From contig NZ_JAROCC010000001.1 of the NCBI RefSeq assembly GCF_030433715.1, positions 186,001 through 250,000 of the forward strand: a stretch of 64,000 nt of DNA, written 5' to 3'. The translations under genes and the position numbers were made by a program. Under the pieces are notes generated by a model. It did not search any database. It saw only the letters and a list, made by a program, of their open reading frames with translations, and was not told the DNA's origin. Positions 18,421 to 29,534 of the stretch are shown here, piece after piece. Position 1 is the first letter of the stretch, and each line of letters starts with the position of its first letter. Origin of the DNA: Sporosarcina highlanderae. Its GTDB lineage: Bacteria; Bacillota; Bacilli; Bacillales_A; Planococcaceae.

Positions 18421-21400
18421 TTACATATTGCGGCGATATTGTCCGCCGACTTCATATAATGCGTTTGTAATTTGACCGAGGCTTGCGAATTTGACGGTTT
18501 CCATCAGTTCCGCAAAGATATTGCCGCCTGAGACTGCAACTTCTTGCAGTTTACGCAGGGCATCAGCGGATTTGTCGCTATGCTTCGCTTGGAAGCTGCG
18601 CAAGTTAGTAATTTGCGTTTCTTTCTCTTCCTTCGTTGCACGGGCGATTTCCATGTTATCGATGTCCTCTTCGGAAGGCGGATTCGGGTTCAAGTATGTG
18701 TTGACGCCGATGATCGGCAGTTCGCCCGAGTGCTTCTTCATTTCGTAGAGCATCGATTCTTCTTGGATTTTGCCACGTTGGTATTGAGTTTCCATCGAGC
18801 CCAATACGCCACCACGGTCGTTTAGACGCTCGAATTCCTGTAGGACTGATTCTTCGACAAGATCCGTTAGTTCTTCGATGATGAAAGAGCCTTGAACCGG
18901 GTTTTCATTTTTTGATAAACCATGCTCTTTCGTGATGATCATCTGGATCGCCATCGCACGTCGGACTGATTCTTCCGTCGGTGTCGTGATTGCTTCGTCG
19001 TAAGCGTTCGTATGAAGCGAGTTGCAGTTATCCTGCAATGCCATTAGCGCTTGCAACGTCGTCCGGATGTCATTGAAGTCGATTTCCTGCGCATGCAAGC
19101 TTCGACCGGAAGTTTGGACATGGTATTTCAGCTTCTGGCTGCGTTCGTTTGCGCCGTATTTCTCGCGCATTGCGACTGCCCAGATGCGTCTTGCCACGCG
19201 GCCGATGACCGTATATTCCGGATCAAGTCCGTTTGAGAAGAAGAACGATAAGTTCGGAGCGAAATCATCGATGTTCATCCCACGGCTCAAATAATACTCG
19301 ACATACGTGAATCCGTTCGCTAACGTGAAGGCAAGCTGCGAAATCGGATTTGCCCCCGCCTCCGCGATATGGTAGCCGGAAATCGAGACAGAGTAGTAGT
19401 TTCGCACTTTCTTGTCAATGAAATACTGTTGGATGTCGCCCATCATGCGAAGCGCGAATTCTGTCGAGAAGATGCATGTATTCTGCCCTTGGTCTTCCTT
19501 CAGAATATCCGCTTGCACCGTTCCACGGACGACTTGAAGCGTGGCATTGCGCACTTCTGTAAATTCCTCGACAGTCAATACGCGGCCGAACTCTTCCTCT
19601 TTCAGCTTCACTTGCTGATCGACAGCCGTATTCATGAACATCGCAAGGATGATCGGCGCCGGGCCATTGATCGTCATTGAAACTGAAGTTGATGGGGCGC
19701 ATAGATCGAAGCCTGCGTACAGCTTCTTCATGTCTTCAAGCGTACAGATGCTTACGCCTGACTCCCCTACTTTTCCGTAAATGTCCGGACGCTCATCCGG
19801 ATCTTCACCGTACAATGTAACCGAGTCGAATGCTGTCGACAGACGTTTCGCATCGTCATCTTTCGACAAGTAGTGGAAGCGACGATTTGTTCTTTCCGGT
19901 GTTCCTTCTCCAGCGAATTGGCGTTTCGGATCTTCCCCTTCGCGTTTGAACGGGAATACTCCAGCTGTGTATGGGAATGAACCCGGGACATTCTCTTTGT
20001 AAACCCACCGAAGAATTTCGCCATAGTCCTCAAATTTCGGCAAGGATACTTTCGGAATCTTCAACCCCGACAAACTTGTCGTTGTGAGAAGGGTACGAAT
20101 CTCTTTATCACGGATTTTCGTAATAAATTCATCACCTGCATAGGATTCTTTCAAAGCTTTCCAGTTTGATAGGATGCGTTTTGATTCTGCAGAAAGTTCT
20201 TCACGCACGCCTTCCCCCAACGATTCAAGTGACGCGACAAGCGCATTGTCCGGTGCTTTTTCATTTACAGCTTCAATAGCACCTTCAAGTTGGAATAAAC
20301 GACGGGCAAGATTGACTTGCTCAGCGGATTTCTTATGGTAGTCGCGGATCGCGCTTGAGATTTCACGTAAATAATGTGTGCGGTCATTCGGGATGATGAC
20401 GTTTTGTTTTTGAGTTTTGACAAATTCTGTATAGGACGTTTCCCAGTCAAGCCCGCATTTTTCATTCAACTTCGACACTAACGCTGCGAAAAGCGAGTTC
20501 GTTCCTTTGTCGTTGAATTGGCTCGCGATTGTACCGTAAACCGGCATTGTATCAAGGCTTTTATCGAATAGGAGATGGCTCCGTTGGTATTGCTTCTGCA
20601 CTTGGCTCAGTGCATCTTCGGAACCTTTCCGTTCGAATTTATTGATGACGATTAGGTCCGCGAAATCGATCATATCGATTTTTTCCAGCTGCGTCGGCGC
20701 GCCGAATTCGCTTGTCATGACATACATCGATACATCGGATACTTCCGTGATTTCTGCGTCCCCTTGACCGATCCCGCTCGTTTCAACGATTATCAAGTCA
20801 AAGCCGGCAGTTTTAACGACGTCAAGCACGTCTTTGATGGCGCCTGATAGTTCGCTGCGAGAACCGCGTGTCGCCAAACTTCGCATAAAAACGCGCTTAT
20901 TGAAGATGGCGTTCATACGGATCCGGTCGCCTAACAATGCTCCACCCGTCTTTTGTTTCGTCGGATCGATGGATAGAATCGCAACTTTCTTCTCTGGTAA
21001 TTCGCGTAAGAATCTGCGGATCAATTCATCAGTTAGCGAGCTCTTTCCTGCTCCGCCCGTACCTGTGATTCCAAGGACTGGTGTATGTTTTGATAATTCC
21101 CTTGCTTTTTCAATTAATTTAATCGCGTCAGGGTTTTCCTTGTCATACATTTCTTCCGCATATGTGATCAGGTTAGCAAGCACTTCAGGACGGTCCGTGC
21201 TCACGTTTTCAAGTTGACTCATTTCGTCTTCGACTTCTGTAAGAAAATCGCATTCCTCGACCATTCGGTTGATCATCCCTTGGAGGCCCATTTTGCGGCC
21301 GTCTTCAGGCGAGAAGATCCAAGCGATGCCGTAGTCATGTAGTTCCTTGATTTCCTTCGGGAGAATTACACCCCCGCCACCGCCGTAAATGCGGATATGT

Positions 21401-21678
21401 GGCGCACCTTTTTCCTGGAGGAGGTCATGCATGTATTTGAAGTATTCGACATGTCCACCTTGGTAGGAGGAGATGGCAATCCCTTGCACGTCTTCTTGGA
21501 TGGCCGCGTTGACGACTTCCTCGACGGAACGGTTGTGTCCAAGGTGAATCACTTCCGCGCCGGTCGATTGTAGGATACGGCGCATGATGTTGATCGACGC
21601 ATCATGGCCGTCAAACAGACTCGATGCCGTGACGAAACGGACATGGTGCTTCGGTTTGTAGATTTCAGTTGTTTGCAT
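18421..21678 (-). CDS. icmF: Fused isobutyryl-CoA mutase IcmF (B12-dependent)
   Basis: 1085 residues in one chain. The B12-binding domain (~12-145) has DGHDAS at 23-28 with the cobalt-ligand His25. The MeaB-like G-protein chaperone (~195-415) has Walker A GTGGAGKS at 206-213 and NKFE. The mutase TIM barrel follows (~560-1085, with [20 protein letters not shown]). It interconverts isobutyryl-CoA and n-butyryl-CoA using adenosylcobalamin, so it depends on the cobalamin operon 9 kb away. The open frame starts at a GTG (21687) touching the Shine-Dalgarno; the ATG at 21678 is 9 nt from AAGGAA and is preferred. Confidence 0.95.
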   Translation of the reverse strand: MQTTEIYKPKHHVRFVTASSLFDGHDASINIMRRILQSTGAEVIHLGHNRSVEEVVNAAIQEDVQGIAISSYQGGHVEYFKYMHDLLQEKGAPHIRIYGGGGGVILPKEIKELHDYGIAWIFSPEDGRKMGLQGMINRMVEECDFLTEVEDEMSQLENVSTDRPEVLANLITYAEEMYDKENPDAIKLIEKARELSKHTPVLGITGTGGAGKSSLTDELIRRFLRELPEKKVAILSIDPTKQKTGGALLGDRIRMNAIFNKRVFMRSLATRGSRSELSGAIKDVLDVVKTAGFDLIIVETSGIGQGDAEITEVSDVSMYVMTSEFGAPTQLEKIDMIDFADLIVINKFERKGSEDALSQVQKQYQRSHLLFDKSLDTMPVYGTIASQFNDKGTNSLFAALVSKLNEKCGLDWETSYTEFVKTQKQNVIIPNDRTHYLREISSAIRDYHKKSAEQVNLARRLFQLEGAIEAVNEKAPDNALVASLESLGEGVREELSAESKRILSNWKALKESYAGDEFITKIRDKEIRTLLTTTSLSGLKIPKVSLPKFEDYGEILRWVYKENVPGSFPYTAGVFPFKREGEDPKRQFAGEGTPERTNRRFHYLSKDDDAKRLSTAFDSVTLYGEDPDERPDIYGKVGESGVSICTLEDMKKLYAGFDLCAPSTSVSMTINGPAPIILAMFMNTAVDQQVKLKEEEFGRVLTVEEFTEVRNATLQVVRGTVQADILKEDQGQNTCIFSTEFALRMMGDIQQYFIDKKVRNYYSVSISGYHIAEAGANPISQLAFTLANGFTYVEYYLSRGMNIDDFAPNLSFFFSNGLDPEYTVIGRVARRIWAVAMREKYGANERSQKLKYHVQTSGRSLHAQEIDFNDIRTTLQALMALQDNCNSLHTNAYDEAITTPTEESVRRAMAIQMIITKEHGLSKNENPVQGSFIIEELTDLVEESVLQEFERLNDRGGVLGSMETQYQRGKIQEESMLYEMKKHSGELPIIGVNTYLNPNPPSEEDIDNMEIARATKEEKETQITNLRSFQAKHSDKSADALRKLQEVAVSGGNIFAELMETVKFASLGQITNALYEVGGQYRRNM

Positions 21679-21697
21679 TAATCGCACTTCCTTTCTT

Positions 21698-22330
21698 CTA
21701 TAGAGAGACCTTTTCTCTATTCAAGATTCCGTTGAATAGTTGGTCGGTTTGAAGGTTGATGAAGTCTTGAATTGTGTAGTTGCCTCGTAATGCCCATCTG
21801 CGGAATGCCCACATTTGTCCTTGGACGACGACGTGATGTGCCGCCATGTCTACGGCTTCCTCGCTGATTCGTAGTTCGCCTGATCGGGTACATGCCTGCA
21901 GTAGGTTTTTGAATAAGGCAACCATTTCCATCTCTTTTTTCAGGACGTACTGGAGGGCGTCCTTTGGCAATGACTTTGATTCTTGGTACATGACGACGAA
22001 TTCGTCTGACATGTCGTCAATCAGATGGTAATACGTGTCGATCGCCGAACGGAGCCCTTCCACAGTTCCTTCCTGATCCATCAATTCGGATAGGCGGCTT
22101 TGCACTTCATTGTAAATGCTGTCGCAGACAAGGTAGAGGACGTCCTCTTTCGTCCGGATGTATTCGTAGAGTGTGCCGATGCTGAACCCCGCCGCCTTCG
22201 CGATTTCTCTCGTCGTTGCTCTGTGGAAACCTTTTTCCTTGAAAAGTCGGACGGCCCCGTCGATGATCTGATCGCGCCTTTTTTCGATTAAACTTTCATC
22301 TTTGACCGACGATTTCACTTCGCGCTTCAC
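21698..22330 (-). CDS. TetR/AcrR-family regulator of the acyl-CoA operon
   Basis: About 210 residues. N-terminal TetR helix-turn-helix ([37 protein letters not shown]) with a longer C-terminal ligand domain ending in [14 protein letters not shown]. The genes around it (acyl-CoA dehydrogenases, icmF) suggest a FadR/PsrA-like repressor sensing acyl-CoA. That is inference. Start is uncertain: GGGAGG directly abuts ATG-ATG at 22339-22334, while a GTG at 22330 is spaced 9 nt and is chosen here. Candidate operators lie at 27145-27162 and 29535-29552. Confidence 0.85.
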   Translation of the reverse strand: MKREVKSSVKDESLIEKRRDQIIDGAVRLFKEKGFHRATTREIAKAAGFSIGTLYEYIRTKEDVLYLVCDSIYNEVQSRLSELMDQEGTVEGLRSAIDTYYHLIDDMSDEFVVMYQESKSLPKDALQYVLKKEMEMVALFKNLLQACTRSGELRISEEAVDMAAHHVVVQGQMWAFRRWALRGNYTIQDFINLQTDQLFNGILNREKVSL

Positions 22331-22348
22331 TTGCATCATCCTCCCTGA

Positions 22349-23488
22349 TTATTTTGTCAGCATGCGGGAGATGACAAGGCGCTGGATTTCCTGCGTTCCT
22401 TCATAGATTTGCGTAATTTTCGCGTCTCTCATGAAGCGCTCAACCGGATAGTCCTTCGTATAGCCGTAGCCGCCGTACACTTGAACAGCTTCTGTCGTCA
22501 CTTTCATTGCTGTATCTCCGGCCATCAGTTTTGCCATTGCGGACGCTTTTCCATACGGCAAGTTATTGGACTCGAGCCATGCAGCTTGGTAAGTGAGCAG
22601 ACGGGAAGCTTCCGTTGCAGTCGCCATATCAGCAAGTTTGAAGCCGACTCCTTGATTCGCTGCGATTGGTTTGCCGAATTGGACGCGCTCTTTCGCATAG
22701 TCGACAGATAGGTCAAGTGCGCCTTGTGCGATTCCGACTGCTTGTGCAGCGATTCCGTTACGGCCGCCATCCAATGTTTTCATTGCGATAATGAACCCTT
22801 CGCCTTCTTCGCCAAGCAAGTTTTCTTTCGGCACGCGGCAGTTGTCGAACATGATTTCAGTCGTAGGTGATGAACGGATCCCCAACTTCCTCTCTTTCTT
22901 CCCTACGGAGAAGCCCGCAAAGTCTTTTTCGACGATGAATGCGCTTGTGCCTTTATGTTTCGATTCCGGATCTGTGACCGCAAATACGATGTAGATGTCA
23001 GCAATTCCGCCATTTGTGATGAAAATCTTCGAGCCGTTTAATACATAATGATCTCCGTCCAGTTTCGCAGTTGTGCGCATGCCGCCAGCGTCAGAACCTG
23101 AACCCGGCTCAGTTAAGCCGTACGCACCGATTTTAGTCCCTTCCGCCATTGCGCGAAGGTATTTCTGCTTCTGCTCTTCCGTACCGAATTTATATACCGG
23201 CCACCCAGCAAGTGAAGTGTGCGCGGAAAGCGTTACGCCAGTTGACGCACAAACGCGTGACAGTTCTTCGACTGCGATACAATATGCGAGGTAGTCGCTT
23301 CCGATACCGCCGTATTCTTCCGGCCAAGGGATACCTGTCAAGCCAAGTTCAGCCATTTTGTTCCAGATGTCCATATCAAAGCGTTCTTCTTCATCACGTT
23401 CTGCCGCAGTCGGAGCTACATCGTTCACCGCGAAATCGCGTACCATTTTACGAATCATTTCATGTTCTTCAGATAGTTTAAAATCCAT
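22349..23488 (-). CDS. acdA: Acyl-CoA dehydrogenase (AcdA type)
   Basis: 379 residues, the same length as B. subtilis AcdA. FAD-dependent dehydrogenase for short or branched acyl-CoA, passing electrons to ETF. Signatures are [19 protein letters not shown] and [20 protein letters not shown], where the Glu of YEGT is the catalytic base. The open frame runs to 23551 through a repeat; AAGGAGGAAGC before [11 protein letters not shown] sets the start. It is 65% or so alike by eye to the next gene upstream, a likely tandem paralogue. Confidence 0.93.
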   Translation of the reverse strand: MDFKLSEEHEMIRKMVRDFAVNDVAPTAAERDEEERFDMDIWNKMAELGLTGIPWPEEYGGIGSDYLAYCIAVEELSRVCASTGVTLSAHTSLAGWPVYKFGTEEQKQKYLRAMAEGTKIGAYGLTEPGSGSDAGGMRTTAKLDGDHYVLNGSKIFITNGGIADIYIVFAVTDPESKHKGTSAFIVEKDFAGFSVGKKERKLGIRSSPTTEIMFDNCRVPKENLLGEEGEGFIIAMKTLDGGRNGIAAQAVGIAQGALDLSVDYAKERVQFGKPIAANQGVGFKLADMATATEASRLLTYQAAWLESNNLPYGKASAMAKLMAGDTAMKVTTEAVQVYGGYGYTKDYPVERFMRDAKITQIYEGTQEIQRLVISRMLTK

Positions 23489-23511
23489 ATTTGCTTCCTC
23501 CTTGGGTTTGT

Positions 23512-23673
23512 GAAGGTACCTGTGCATTATGAAGGTACCTGTGCACGGCACTATTCAGTTTATTAACTACAATTGTATAAAAATTCATTTAACAATCAAA
23601 ATATTGATTTTCATTCTATATTCATGCAAAAATAGTGAATTGTCACGATTGCGTCTCACACAGGCACCAAAAA
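23512..23673. repeat. GGTACCTGTGC-bounded intergenic repeat, copy 1
   Basis: Left end GAAGGTACCTGTGCA is present twice in tandem (23512 and 23531). The right end CACACAGGCACC is its imperfect inverse. An inner block CAGTTTATTAACTACAATTG and following TATAAAAAT is shared with copy 2 at 25718. Lies inside the operon between two acyl-CoA dehydrogenase genes. Confidence 0.7.
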
Positions 23674-23686
23674 GATTCCGAAAAGA

Positions 23687-24823
23687 CTATTTCGTCAAGT
23701 GCTTGTTTATAACGATGCGCTGGATTTCGCTTGTGCCTTCGTAGATTTGGGTTACTTTGGCATCGCGGAAATAGCGTTCTACCGGGTAGTCCTCGGTGTA
23801 GCCGTAGCCGCCGAAAATTTGAACCGCTTCGATGGCGTTATCCATCGCGGTTTGGGATGCGAAGAGTTTTGCCATGGAGGCCTCTTTTCCGCACGACTTC
23901 CCTTCTGCCTGCAGTTGGGCAGCGCGGTAGACAAGAAGCCTTGCCGCTTCAGAAGCCGTTGCCATGTCGGCCAATTTGAAGCCGACGCCTTGATTGGCGG
24001 CAATCGGTTTTCCGAATTGGACGCGTTCCTTTGCATAGGCGGTTGCCGCTTCAAGAGCTGCTTCGCCGATACCGAGGGCTTGTGCTGCGATGCCGATTCT
24101 GCCGACATCAAGGTTCGCCATAGCGATTTTGAAGCCTTCACCCTCTGCACCTAAAATGTTTTCGACAGGAACTTTCATGTCTTCGAATGTAAGCTGCACA
24201 GTTCGTGATCCATGAAGACCCATCTTTTGCTCGTCTTTACCGATGATGAGTCCAGGTGTGTTCTTATCGACGATGAAGGCGGTGATTCCGTATGTCCCCT
24301 TCGATGGATCGGTTGAAGCGAAGACGATGTAGACGTCAGCTTCCCCACCGTTTGTGATGAAGACTTTCGAGCCGTTGAGTACGTAATGATCATCTTTTTT
24401 CACGGCTTTTGTTTTGAGTGATCCAGCGTCCGATCCTGCGCTTGGCTCTGTTAGGCAGAAAGCGCCAAGGTATTCGCCGGTCGCCATTTTCGGTAAGTAA
24501 CGGTCTTTTTGCGCTTCATTTCCGAAATAGATGATCGGGCTCGTGCCGACCGATGTATGGACGGAAAGGATGACGCCGATGACCGCACTCACTTTCGACA
24601 GTTCATGGATGGCGATGATATAGGAAACGAAGTCCATTTCCGAACCGCCGTATTTTTCAGGGACGGTGATGCCCATTAGGCCAAGTTCGCCCATTTTCGT
24701 CAGGATTTCACGAGGGAATTCTCCGGCTTCCATGCGTGGAATGAAAGGCTCGATTTCCGATTTCGCAAAGTCCCGAACCATGGTACGCATCATCTGCTGT
24801 TCTTCGGTGAAATGTAAATCCAT
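23687..24823 (-). CDS. mmgC: Acyl-CoA dehydrogenase (MmgC-like)
   Basis: 378 residues, full-length acyl-CoA dehydrogenase. FCLTEPSAGSDAGSLKTKA binds substrate and FAD, and DAKVTQIYEGTSEIQR holds the catalytic Glu. Probably acts on short-chain or branched acyl-CoA. Ribosome binding site AAAGGAG. It follows hbd by 21 nt and precedes acdA, with a repeat element in the gap. The mmgA-mmgB-mmgC order of B. subtilis is kept here (thiolase, 3-hydroxybutyryl-CoA dehydrogenase, acyl-CoA dehydrogenase). Confidence 0.9.
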   Translation of the reverse strand: MDLHFTEEQQMMRTMVRDFAKSEIEPFIPRMEAGEFPREILTKMGELGLMGITVPEKYGGSEMDFVSYIIAIHELSKVSAVIGVILSVHTSVGTSPIIYFGNEAQKDRYLPKMATGEYLGAFCLTEPSAGSDAGSLKTKAVKKDDHYVLNGSKVFITNGGEADVYIVFASTDPSKGTYGITAFIVDKNTPGLIIGKDEQKMGLHGSRTVQLTFEDMKVPVENILGAEGEGFKIAMANLDVGRIGIAAQALGIGEAALEAATAYAKERVQFGKPIAANQGVGFKLADMATASEAARLLVYRAAQLQAEGKSCGKEASMAKLFASQTAMDNAIEAVQIFGGYGYTEDYPVERYFRDAKVTQIYEGTSEIQRIVINKHLTK

Positions 24824-24844
24824 TGGAATTAACTCCTTTTCAAC

Positions 24845-25696
24845 TTAAGAATAATCATAGAACCCGCGGCCGGATTTTTTACCTAACCAGCCTGCGTTGA
24901 CATACTTTCTTAATAATGGACATGGTCGGTATTTCGAGTCGCCAAATCCTTCATGAAGCGTTTCCATGATGTATAGGCAAGTGTCGAGACCGATGAAATC
25001 TGCGAGTTGAAGTGGTCCCATCGGATGGTTCATACCTAACTTCATTACCTCGTCAATCGCCTCTTTTGAAGCAACACCCTCGTACAAAGTATAGATTGCT
25101 TCGTTGATCATCGGCATGAGCACGCGGTTTGCGACGAATCCCGGGAAGTCGTTCACTTCTACTGGTGTTTTTGAAAGTTTACGAGTCATGTCTTCGACCG
25201 CTTGGTACACTTCGTCTGAAGTCGCAAGGCCGCGAATGATTTCAACAAGCTTCATAACAGGAACCGGGTTCATGTAGTGCATGCCAATTACGCTTTCGGG
25301 GCGATTTGTCACTGCCGCGATTTCCGTAATTGGTAACGATGAAGTGTTTGTCGCAAGAATTGCATGTGCTGGTGCAATGCCATCAAGGTGTTTGAAAATC
25401 GATTTCTTTATATCCATATTTTCGACTGCTGCTTCGATGACGATGTCGACGTCAGATGCGTCTTGAAGGTCGAGCGATTTCGTAATGCGGCCAAGGACTG
25501 CATTCTTTTCGTCTTCCGTCATGCGCCCTTTTTCGACATTGCGGGATAGGTTTTTCGTAATAACGGCAAGCCCCTTCACGAATGATTCTTCTTTGATATC
25601 ATTCAATTTGACGTCAAAGCCGGCTTGCGCACACACTTGGGCGATTCCTCCACCCATTTGTCCAGCTCCGATGACCATCACTTTTTTGATTTCCAT
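24845..25696 (-). CDS. mmgB: 3-hydroxybutyryl-CoA dehydrogenase
   Basis: 283 residues. NAD-binding [20 protein letters not shown] at the start; catalytic His in [19 protein letters not shown]-terminal dimer domain with [16 protein letters not shown]. Oxidises 3-hydroxybutyryl-CoA to acetoacetyl-CoA for the thiolase encoded upstream. Ribosome binding site GGAGGTATAG. Repeat copy 2 separates it from the thiolase gene. Confidence 0.94.
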   Translation of the reverse strand: MEIKKVMVIGAGQMGGGIAQVCAQAGFDVKLNDIKEESFVKGLAVITKNLSRNVEKGRMTEDEKNAVLGRITKSLDLQDASDVDIVIEAAVENMDIKKSIFKHLDGIAPAHAILATNTSSLPITEIAAVTNRPESVIGMHYMNPVPVMKLVEIIRGLATSDEVYQAVEDMTRKLSKTPVEVNDFPGFVANRVLMPMINEAIYTLYEGVASKEAIDEVMKLGMNHPMGPLQLADFIGLDTCLYIMETLHEGFGDSKYRPCPLLRKYVNAGWLGKKSGRGFYDYS

Positions 25697-25717
25697 AATC
25701 TATACCTCCGTCTCTAT

Positions 25718-25863
25718 GAAGGTACCTGTGCAGCACACTATTTAGTTCATTCACTACAATTGTATAAAAATGCAGAATTATTAATACCTAATCGCATACT
25801 ATTGCATATTTATACGATAACGCGAATTGTGTTGAATTGTGTGTTGCACAGGTACCGAAAAAA
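25718..25863. repeat. GGTACCTGTGC-bounded intergenic repeat, copy 2
   Basis: Left end GAAGGTACCTGTGCA and right end TTGCACAGGTACC form a perfect 12-bp terminal inversion. Inner block AGTTCATTCACTACAATTGT and TATAAAAAT matches copy 1, while the centre has diverged. Lies between thiolase and hbd genes. Confidence 0.75.
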
Positions 25864-25890
25864 CTCCGGAAAACTCCGGAAAACTCCGGA
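25861..25890. repeat. Three tandem copies of AAACTCCGGA
   Basis: A perfect 10-nt unit repeated three times between the repeat element and the thiolase stop codon. Each unit contains TCCGGA, a palindrome. Role unknown; may be slippage at the element border. Confidence 0.85.
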
Positions 25891-25895
25891 AAAAA

Positions 25896-27089
25896 TTACT
25901 CTTTCGCCACTTCGATCATAATTGCATCGCCTTGCCCGCCGCCTGAGCAGATTGCGGCGATTCCGATTCCGCCGCCACGGCGCTTTAGTTCATAGGCAAG
26001 TGTCAGGATAATACGCGCTCCGCTTGCGCCGATTGGATGGCCCAGTGCGACTGCTCCTCCGTTTACATTCACTTTTTCCGGATCAAGCTCTGCAATCTGA
26101 GCGCTTGCGAGAGCGACTGCTGCAAATGCTTCGTTTATTTCAAAGAGATCGATGTCTTTCAGGTCTTTTCCTGTTTTCTTAAGCAATTCATTGATGACGA
26201 GTCCTGGCGTTTGTGGGAAGTTTTCCGGCTCGATTGCGACTTCGGCGTGGCCAAGGATTGTCGCTAATGGCTTTTTGCCTTCTTTCTTAGCACGCTCTTC
26301 ATTCATCAGGACAAGTGCGCATGCGCCGTCATTGACGCCAGGCGCGTTGCCGGCTGTAATGGTGCCGTCTTTTCCGAAAGCTGGTCGTAATTTTGCTAAC
26401 GTCTCAAGCGAAGTATCTCGGCGAGGTGCTTCGTCTGCATCCACTTTTACCGGATCCCCTTTACGCTGCGGGATTTCAACAGCTACGATTTCTTCAGAGA
26501 GTTTCCCACCGTCGATTGCTGCAATCGCGCGTTCATGGCTTCTCAATGACCATTCGTCCTGCATTTCACGTGTTAATGAAAATGAATCTGCCGTCTTGTT
26601 TCCGTACGTCCCCATATGAACACGGTCTGGGGAAAATGAACAAGATAGACCGTCGTAGATCATGCCGTCGACCAATTGCGTGTCGCCCATTTTCAATCCG
26701 AAGCGGCCTTTCGGTAAGTAGTAAGGCGCATTGGACATTGATTCCATACCGCCCGCCACGATCACTTCTTCGTCGCCAAGTCGGATGAGCTGGTCACCTA
26801 ATGTGACGCTTCGCATTCCAGAGGCACAGACTTTATTGATGGTTTCCGTTTTAACTGACCAAGGAATACCTGCTTTTGTCGCTGCCTGTCTGGATGGGAT
26901 CTGCCCTTGACCCGCTTGCAACACCGTTCCAAGAATCACTTCGTCGATATCTTCCGCCTTCACATCCGCCCGTTTCAATGCTTCCTTGATGGCAATTGCG
27001 CCAAGATCGCTTGCTGTTTGACTGGATAAAGCTCCGCCAAATTTCCCGAATGGAGTACGTGCCCCATCAATAATGACTGTTCGATTCAT
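25896..27089 (-). CDS. mmgA: Acetyl-CoA C-acetyltransferase (thiolase)
   Basis: 397 residues. Catalytic Cys in [28 protein letters not shown] loop, and C-terminal [13 protein letters not shown] with the second Cys; His in [19 protein letters not shown]. Cleaves acetoacetyl-CoA to two acetyl-CoA, or the reverse. The frame reaches 27125, but the conserved start [19 protein letters not shown] and GGGGGAG at 6 nt put it at 27089. A cre site lies 22-35 nt upstream. First gene of the operon running to icmF. Confidence 0.94.
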   Translation of the reverse strand: MNRTVIIDGARTPFGKFGGALSSQTASDLGAIAIKEALKRADVKAEDIDEVILGTVLQAGQGQIPSRQAATKAGIPWSVKTETINKVCASGMRSVTLGDQLIRLGDEEVIVAGGMESMSNAPYYLPKGRFGLKMGDTQLVDGMIYDGLSCSFSPDRVHMGTYGNKTADSFSLTREMQDEWSLRSHERAIAAIDGGKLSEEIVAVEIPQRKGDPVKVDADEAPRRDTSLETLAKLRPAFGKDGTITAGNAPGVNDGACALVLMNEERAKKEGKKPLATILGHAEVAIEPENFPQTPGLVINELLKKTGKDLKDIDLFEINEAFAAVALASAQIAELDPEKVNVNGGAVALGHPIGASGARIILTLAYELKRRGGGIGIAAICSGGGQGDAIMIEVAKE

Positions 27090-27110
27090 TTCCTTCTCCC
27101 CCATTTCAAA

Positions 27111-27124
27111 TGATAACGTTTTCA
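27111..27124. promoter_or_regulatory. Catabolite-responsive element (cre) before the thiolase operon
   Basis: The sequence read on the minus strand is TGAAAACGTTATCA, which fits the CcpA consensus TGWAANCGNTNWCA at every fixed position. It lies between the likely promoter and the thiolase start, a roadblock or promoter-overlap position. The B. subtilis mmg operon is also CcpA controlled. Confidence 0.75.
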
Positions 27125-27144
27125 TTTTTGAGCAAACAAGGATG

Positions 27145-27162
27145 ACTGAACGCTCGCTCGGT
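27145..27162. promoter_or_regulatory. Candidate TetR operator upstream of thiolase
   Basis: ACTGAACGCTCGCTCGGT is an imperfect 8-2-8 palindrome. The extended sequence GATGACTGAACGCTC resembles the motif upstream of fadF (29535-29552) in 13-14 of 18 positions. Assignment to the operon's TetR protein is inference. Confidence 0.45.
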
Positions 27163-27172
27163 AATTAGTTCG

Positions 27173-27201
27173 AAAAAATAGGGAGTACGAAGACTCCCTA
27201 T
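27173..27201 (-). terminator. Terminator after fadF
   Basis: ATAGGGAGT / ACTCCCTAT perfect 9-bp stem (27178-27186, 27193-27201) with a 6-nt loop and a following TTTTTT on the minus strand. It separates fadF from the thiolase operon. Confidence 0.85.
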
Positions 27202-27293
27202 CATTTTCCAGTAACTTGGTATTCTCTAAGCTTTCAATTTTCTTAATTATACCGTTCATTTTTAATTGTTGCAATATCCCAAATTCAGAAGGT

Positions 27294-29444
27294 TTACTGC
27301 AAAAGCTGTTCTTCTTCCCCAACACCAGCAGGTTGGAAGTCCTCGCCGAAAATGGATTTTTCAAGAAGCTCAGCAATGTCATAAGTTCCGACTTTATCTT
27401 CCACTTCGATTGCTTTCGTTCCGTCGGATAGCATCGTCAAGCAGTACGGACATCCGGAAGAAATAATTCCAGGACTTACTTCCATTGCTTGTTCAGTACG
27501 CGCTACGTTAATGCGGTGGCCTGTATCTTCTTCCATCCACATAAGTCCGCCGCCCGCTCCACAGCACATGCCGTCTTGGCGGTTACGTTTCATCTCGACA
27601 AGGTTGACGCCTGGAATCGCTTTGAGGATTTCTCGCGGCGCATCGTAAACGTCATTGTATCGGCCGAGGTAGCATGAATCATGGAAGGTAATTGTTTCAT
27701 TGATTGGATGCACCGGTTTCAACTTCCCTGCCATGACAAGGTCATACAGCATTTCAGTGTGGTGGAGGACTTCCGCTTTGAAGCCGAAATCCGGGTATTC
27801 GTTCTTAAAAATATTGTATGCATGCGGGTCGATTGTGACAATCTTCTTGACGCCCGCTTTTTCGAATTCATCGATGTTGCCTGTCGCAAGCTCTTGGAAT
27901 AGGAATTCATTCCCAAGACGACGCGGTGTGTCACCGGAGTTCTTCTCTTTATTCCCAAGGATTGCGAATTTGACACCCGCTTCGTTCATTAGATGTGCGA
28001 AAGCGAGTGCGATTTTTTGAGAACGGTTATCGAACGCACCCATCGCGCCTACCCAGAAGAGATACTCGAACTCTTCATCCGCTCTCTTCATTTCCTTCAC
28101 TGTCGGAATATGAAGATCCGGACGCATGTCGCGCCAGTTTTCCTTCTCTTTACGGTTGAGGCCCCACGGATTCCCTTGGCGCTCGATGTTTGTCATCGCA
28201 CGCTGTGCATCTGCGTCCATCTTCCCTTCCGTCATGACAAGATAACGGCGAAGGTCGATGATTTTGTCGACGTGCTCGTTCATAACTGGACATTGGTCCT
28301 CACAGTTACGGCAAGTCGTACATGCCCAGATTTCCTCTTCCGTGATGACGTCACCGATAAGGGATGGGTTGTAGATGTCGTCAAGCGTCGCGCCTTCCAA
28401 TCCGGCAGCAAGCGCGATTTGGTTCCCTTTCGTGTGCTTGAACATCGGAGCCGGGACCCACGGTTGTTTTTTCGTAACGAGCGCACCTGTATTCGTCAGG
28501 TTATCGCGAAGTTTTGTAATCAAATCCATTGGTGACAGCATTTTGCCCGTCCCTGTAGCTGGACACATATTCGTACAGCGGCCGCATTCTACACAAGCGT
28601 AAAAGTCGATCATCTGCTTTTGTGTAAAGTCGGTGATTTTGCCAACTCCAAGTGCTGGCATATCATCTTCGTCTTCAGCCTCTTCAAGCGCTTCGAAGTC
28701 GATTGGTGAAAGTTTCCCTCTACGATCAAAACGCATCATATACGTATTGATCGGACCTGCGATCAAGTGCGCGTGCTTCGATTGAGGAACGTACACTAGG
28801 AACGTGAGTAATGTGATTAAGTGAATCCACCATGCGATGAAGAACACAACTGCAGCCGCAGTCGGGCTCATAAAGCTGAAAACGCTTGCAATTGCAGATG
28901 CCATTGGCTCCGTCCAAGTCGTTCCATGCCCAAGCCAAACCATGTTTGCCCCGTTTGCGATGAGCGTCGAAAGCATGAGTGTGCCGATGAAGATCAGGAC
29001 AAGGCCCGATTTCCAGCCGCGCTTCAAGCGGACAAGCTTCTCAACATAGCGGCGATGGAATGCCCAAATTACTGCGACCAAAATGACTGCAACTACGATT
29101 TCCTGGAAGAATGTAAATCCACCATAAATCGGTCCAAACGGTAAGTGCGACCCAGGCTTCAAGCCCTTCCAAATCAGGTCGATCGCCCCGAATTGGACAA
29201 GTAGGAATCCATAGAAGAACATGACGTGGATCGTACCACTTTTCTTATCCTTCATTAGTTTTTTCTGACCAAACACGTTGACCCAAATCGCATGGAGTCG
29301 TCGCGAAACATTACTATCGAACTCTTCTTTTCGCCCAAGTTTAATGAACTGCGTGCGTGACGTAATCAAATGCGTGAATAATGCAAGCGCATAAGCAACA
29401 ACTGCAAGGAATAAGATCCAATTAGCCACTAATAATGCATTCAT
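27294..29444 (-). CDS. fadF: FadF-type membrane iron-sulfur oxidoreductase
   Basis: 716 residues. The N-terminal part has five or six membrane helices, NarI-like (residues 1-~250). Two 4Fe-4S clusters follow (CVECGRCTNMCPATGTGK; CTTCRNCEDQCPVMNEH). The C-terminus carries two CCG-type domains (FHDSCYLGRY and DGMCCGAGGGLMWM), as in heterodisulfide reductase subunits. It probably passes electrons from ETF of acyl-CoA oxidation to quinone. That role is inferred from family and from acyl-CoA dehydrogenase neighbours, as for B. subtilis YwjF. Own terminator; possible TetR operator upstream. Confidence 0.9.
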   Translation of the reverse strand: MNALLVANWILFLAVVAYALALFTHLITSRTQFIKLGRKEEFDSNVSRRLHAIWVNVFGQKKLMKDKKSGTIHVMFFYGFLLVQFGAIDLIWKGLKPGSHLPFGPIYGGFTFFQEIVVAVILVAVIWAFHRRYVEKLVRLKRGWKSGLVLIFIGTLMLSTLIANGANMVWLGHGTTWTEPMASAIASVFSFMSPTAAAVVFFIAWWIHLITLLTFLVYVPQSKHAHLIAGPINTYMMRFDRRGKLSPIDFEALEEAEDEDDMPALGVGKITDFTQKQMIDFYACVECGRCTNMCPATGTGKMLSPMDLITKLRDNLTNTGALVTKKQPWVPAPMFKHTKGNQIALAAGLEGATLDDIYNPSLIGDVITEEEIWACTTCRNCEDQCPVMNEHVDKIIDLRRYLVMTEGKMDADAQRAMTNIERQGNPWGLNRKEKENWRDMRPDLHIPTVKEMKRADEEFEYLFWVGAMGAFDNRSQKIALAFAHLMNEAGVKFAILGNKEKNSGDTPRRLGNEFLFQELATGNIDEFEKAGVKKIVTIDPHAYNIFKNEYPDFGFKAEVLHHTEMLYDLVMAGKLKPVHPINETITFHDSCYLGRYNDVYDAPREILKAIPGVNLVEMKRNRQDGMCCGAGGGLMWMEEDTGHRINVARTEQAMEVSPGIISSGCPYCLTMLSDGTKAIEVEDKVGTYDIAELLEKSIFGEDFQPAGVGEEEQLLQ

Positions 29445-29534
29445 TCATTCCCTCTCCTTCCGATAACATTAAACTTTATGAATAGTGTAGTAGAAAACAG
29501 ATGTAATGTCGATGTTCTATTTTATAGTCTAAGA

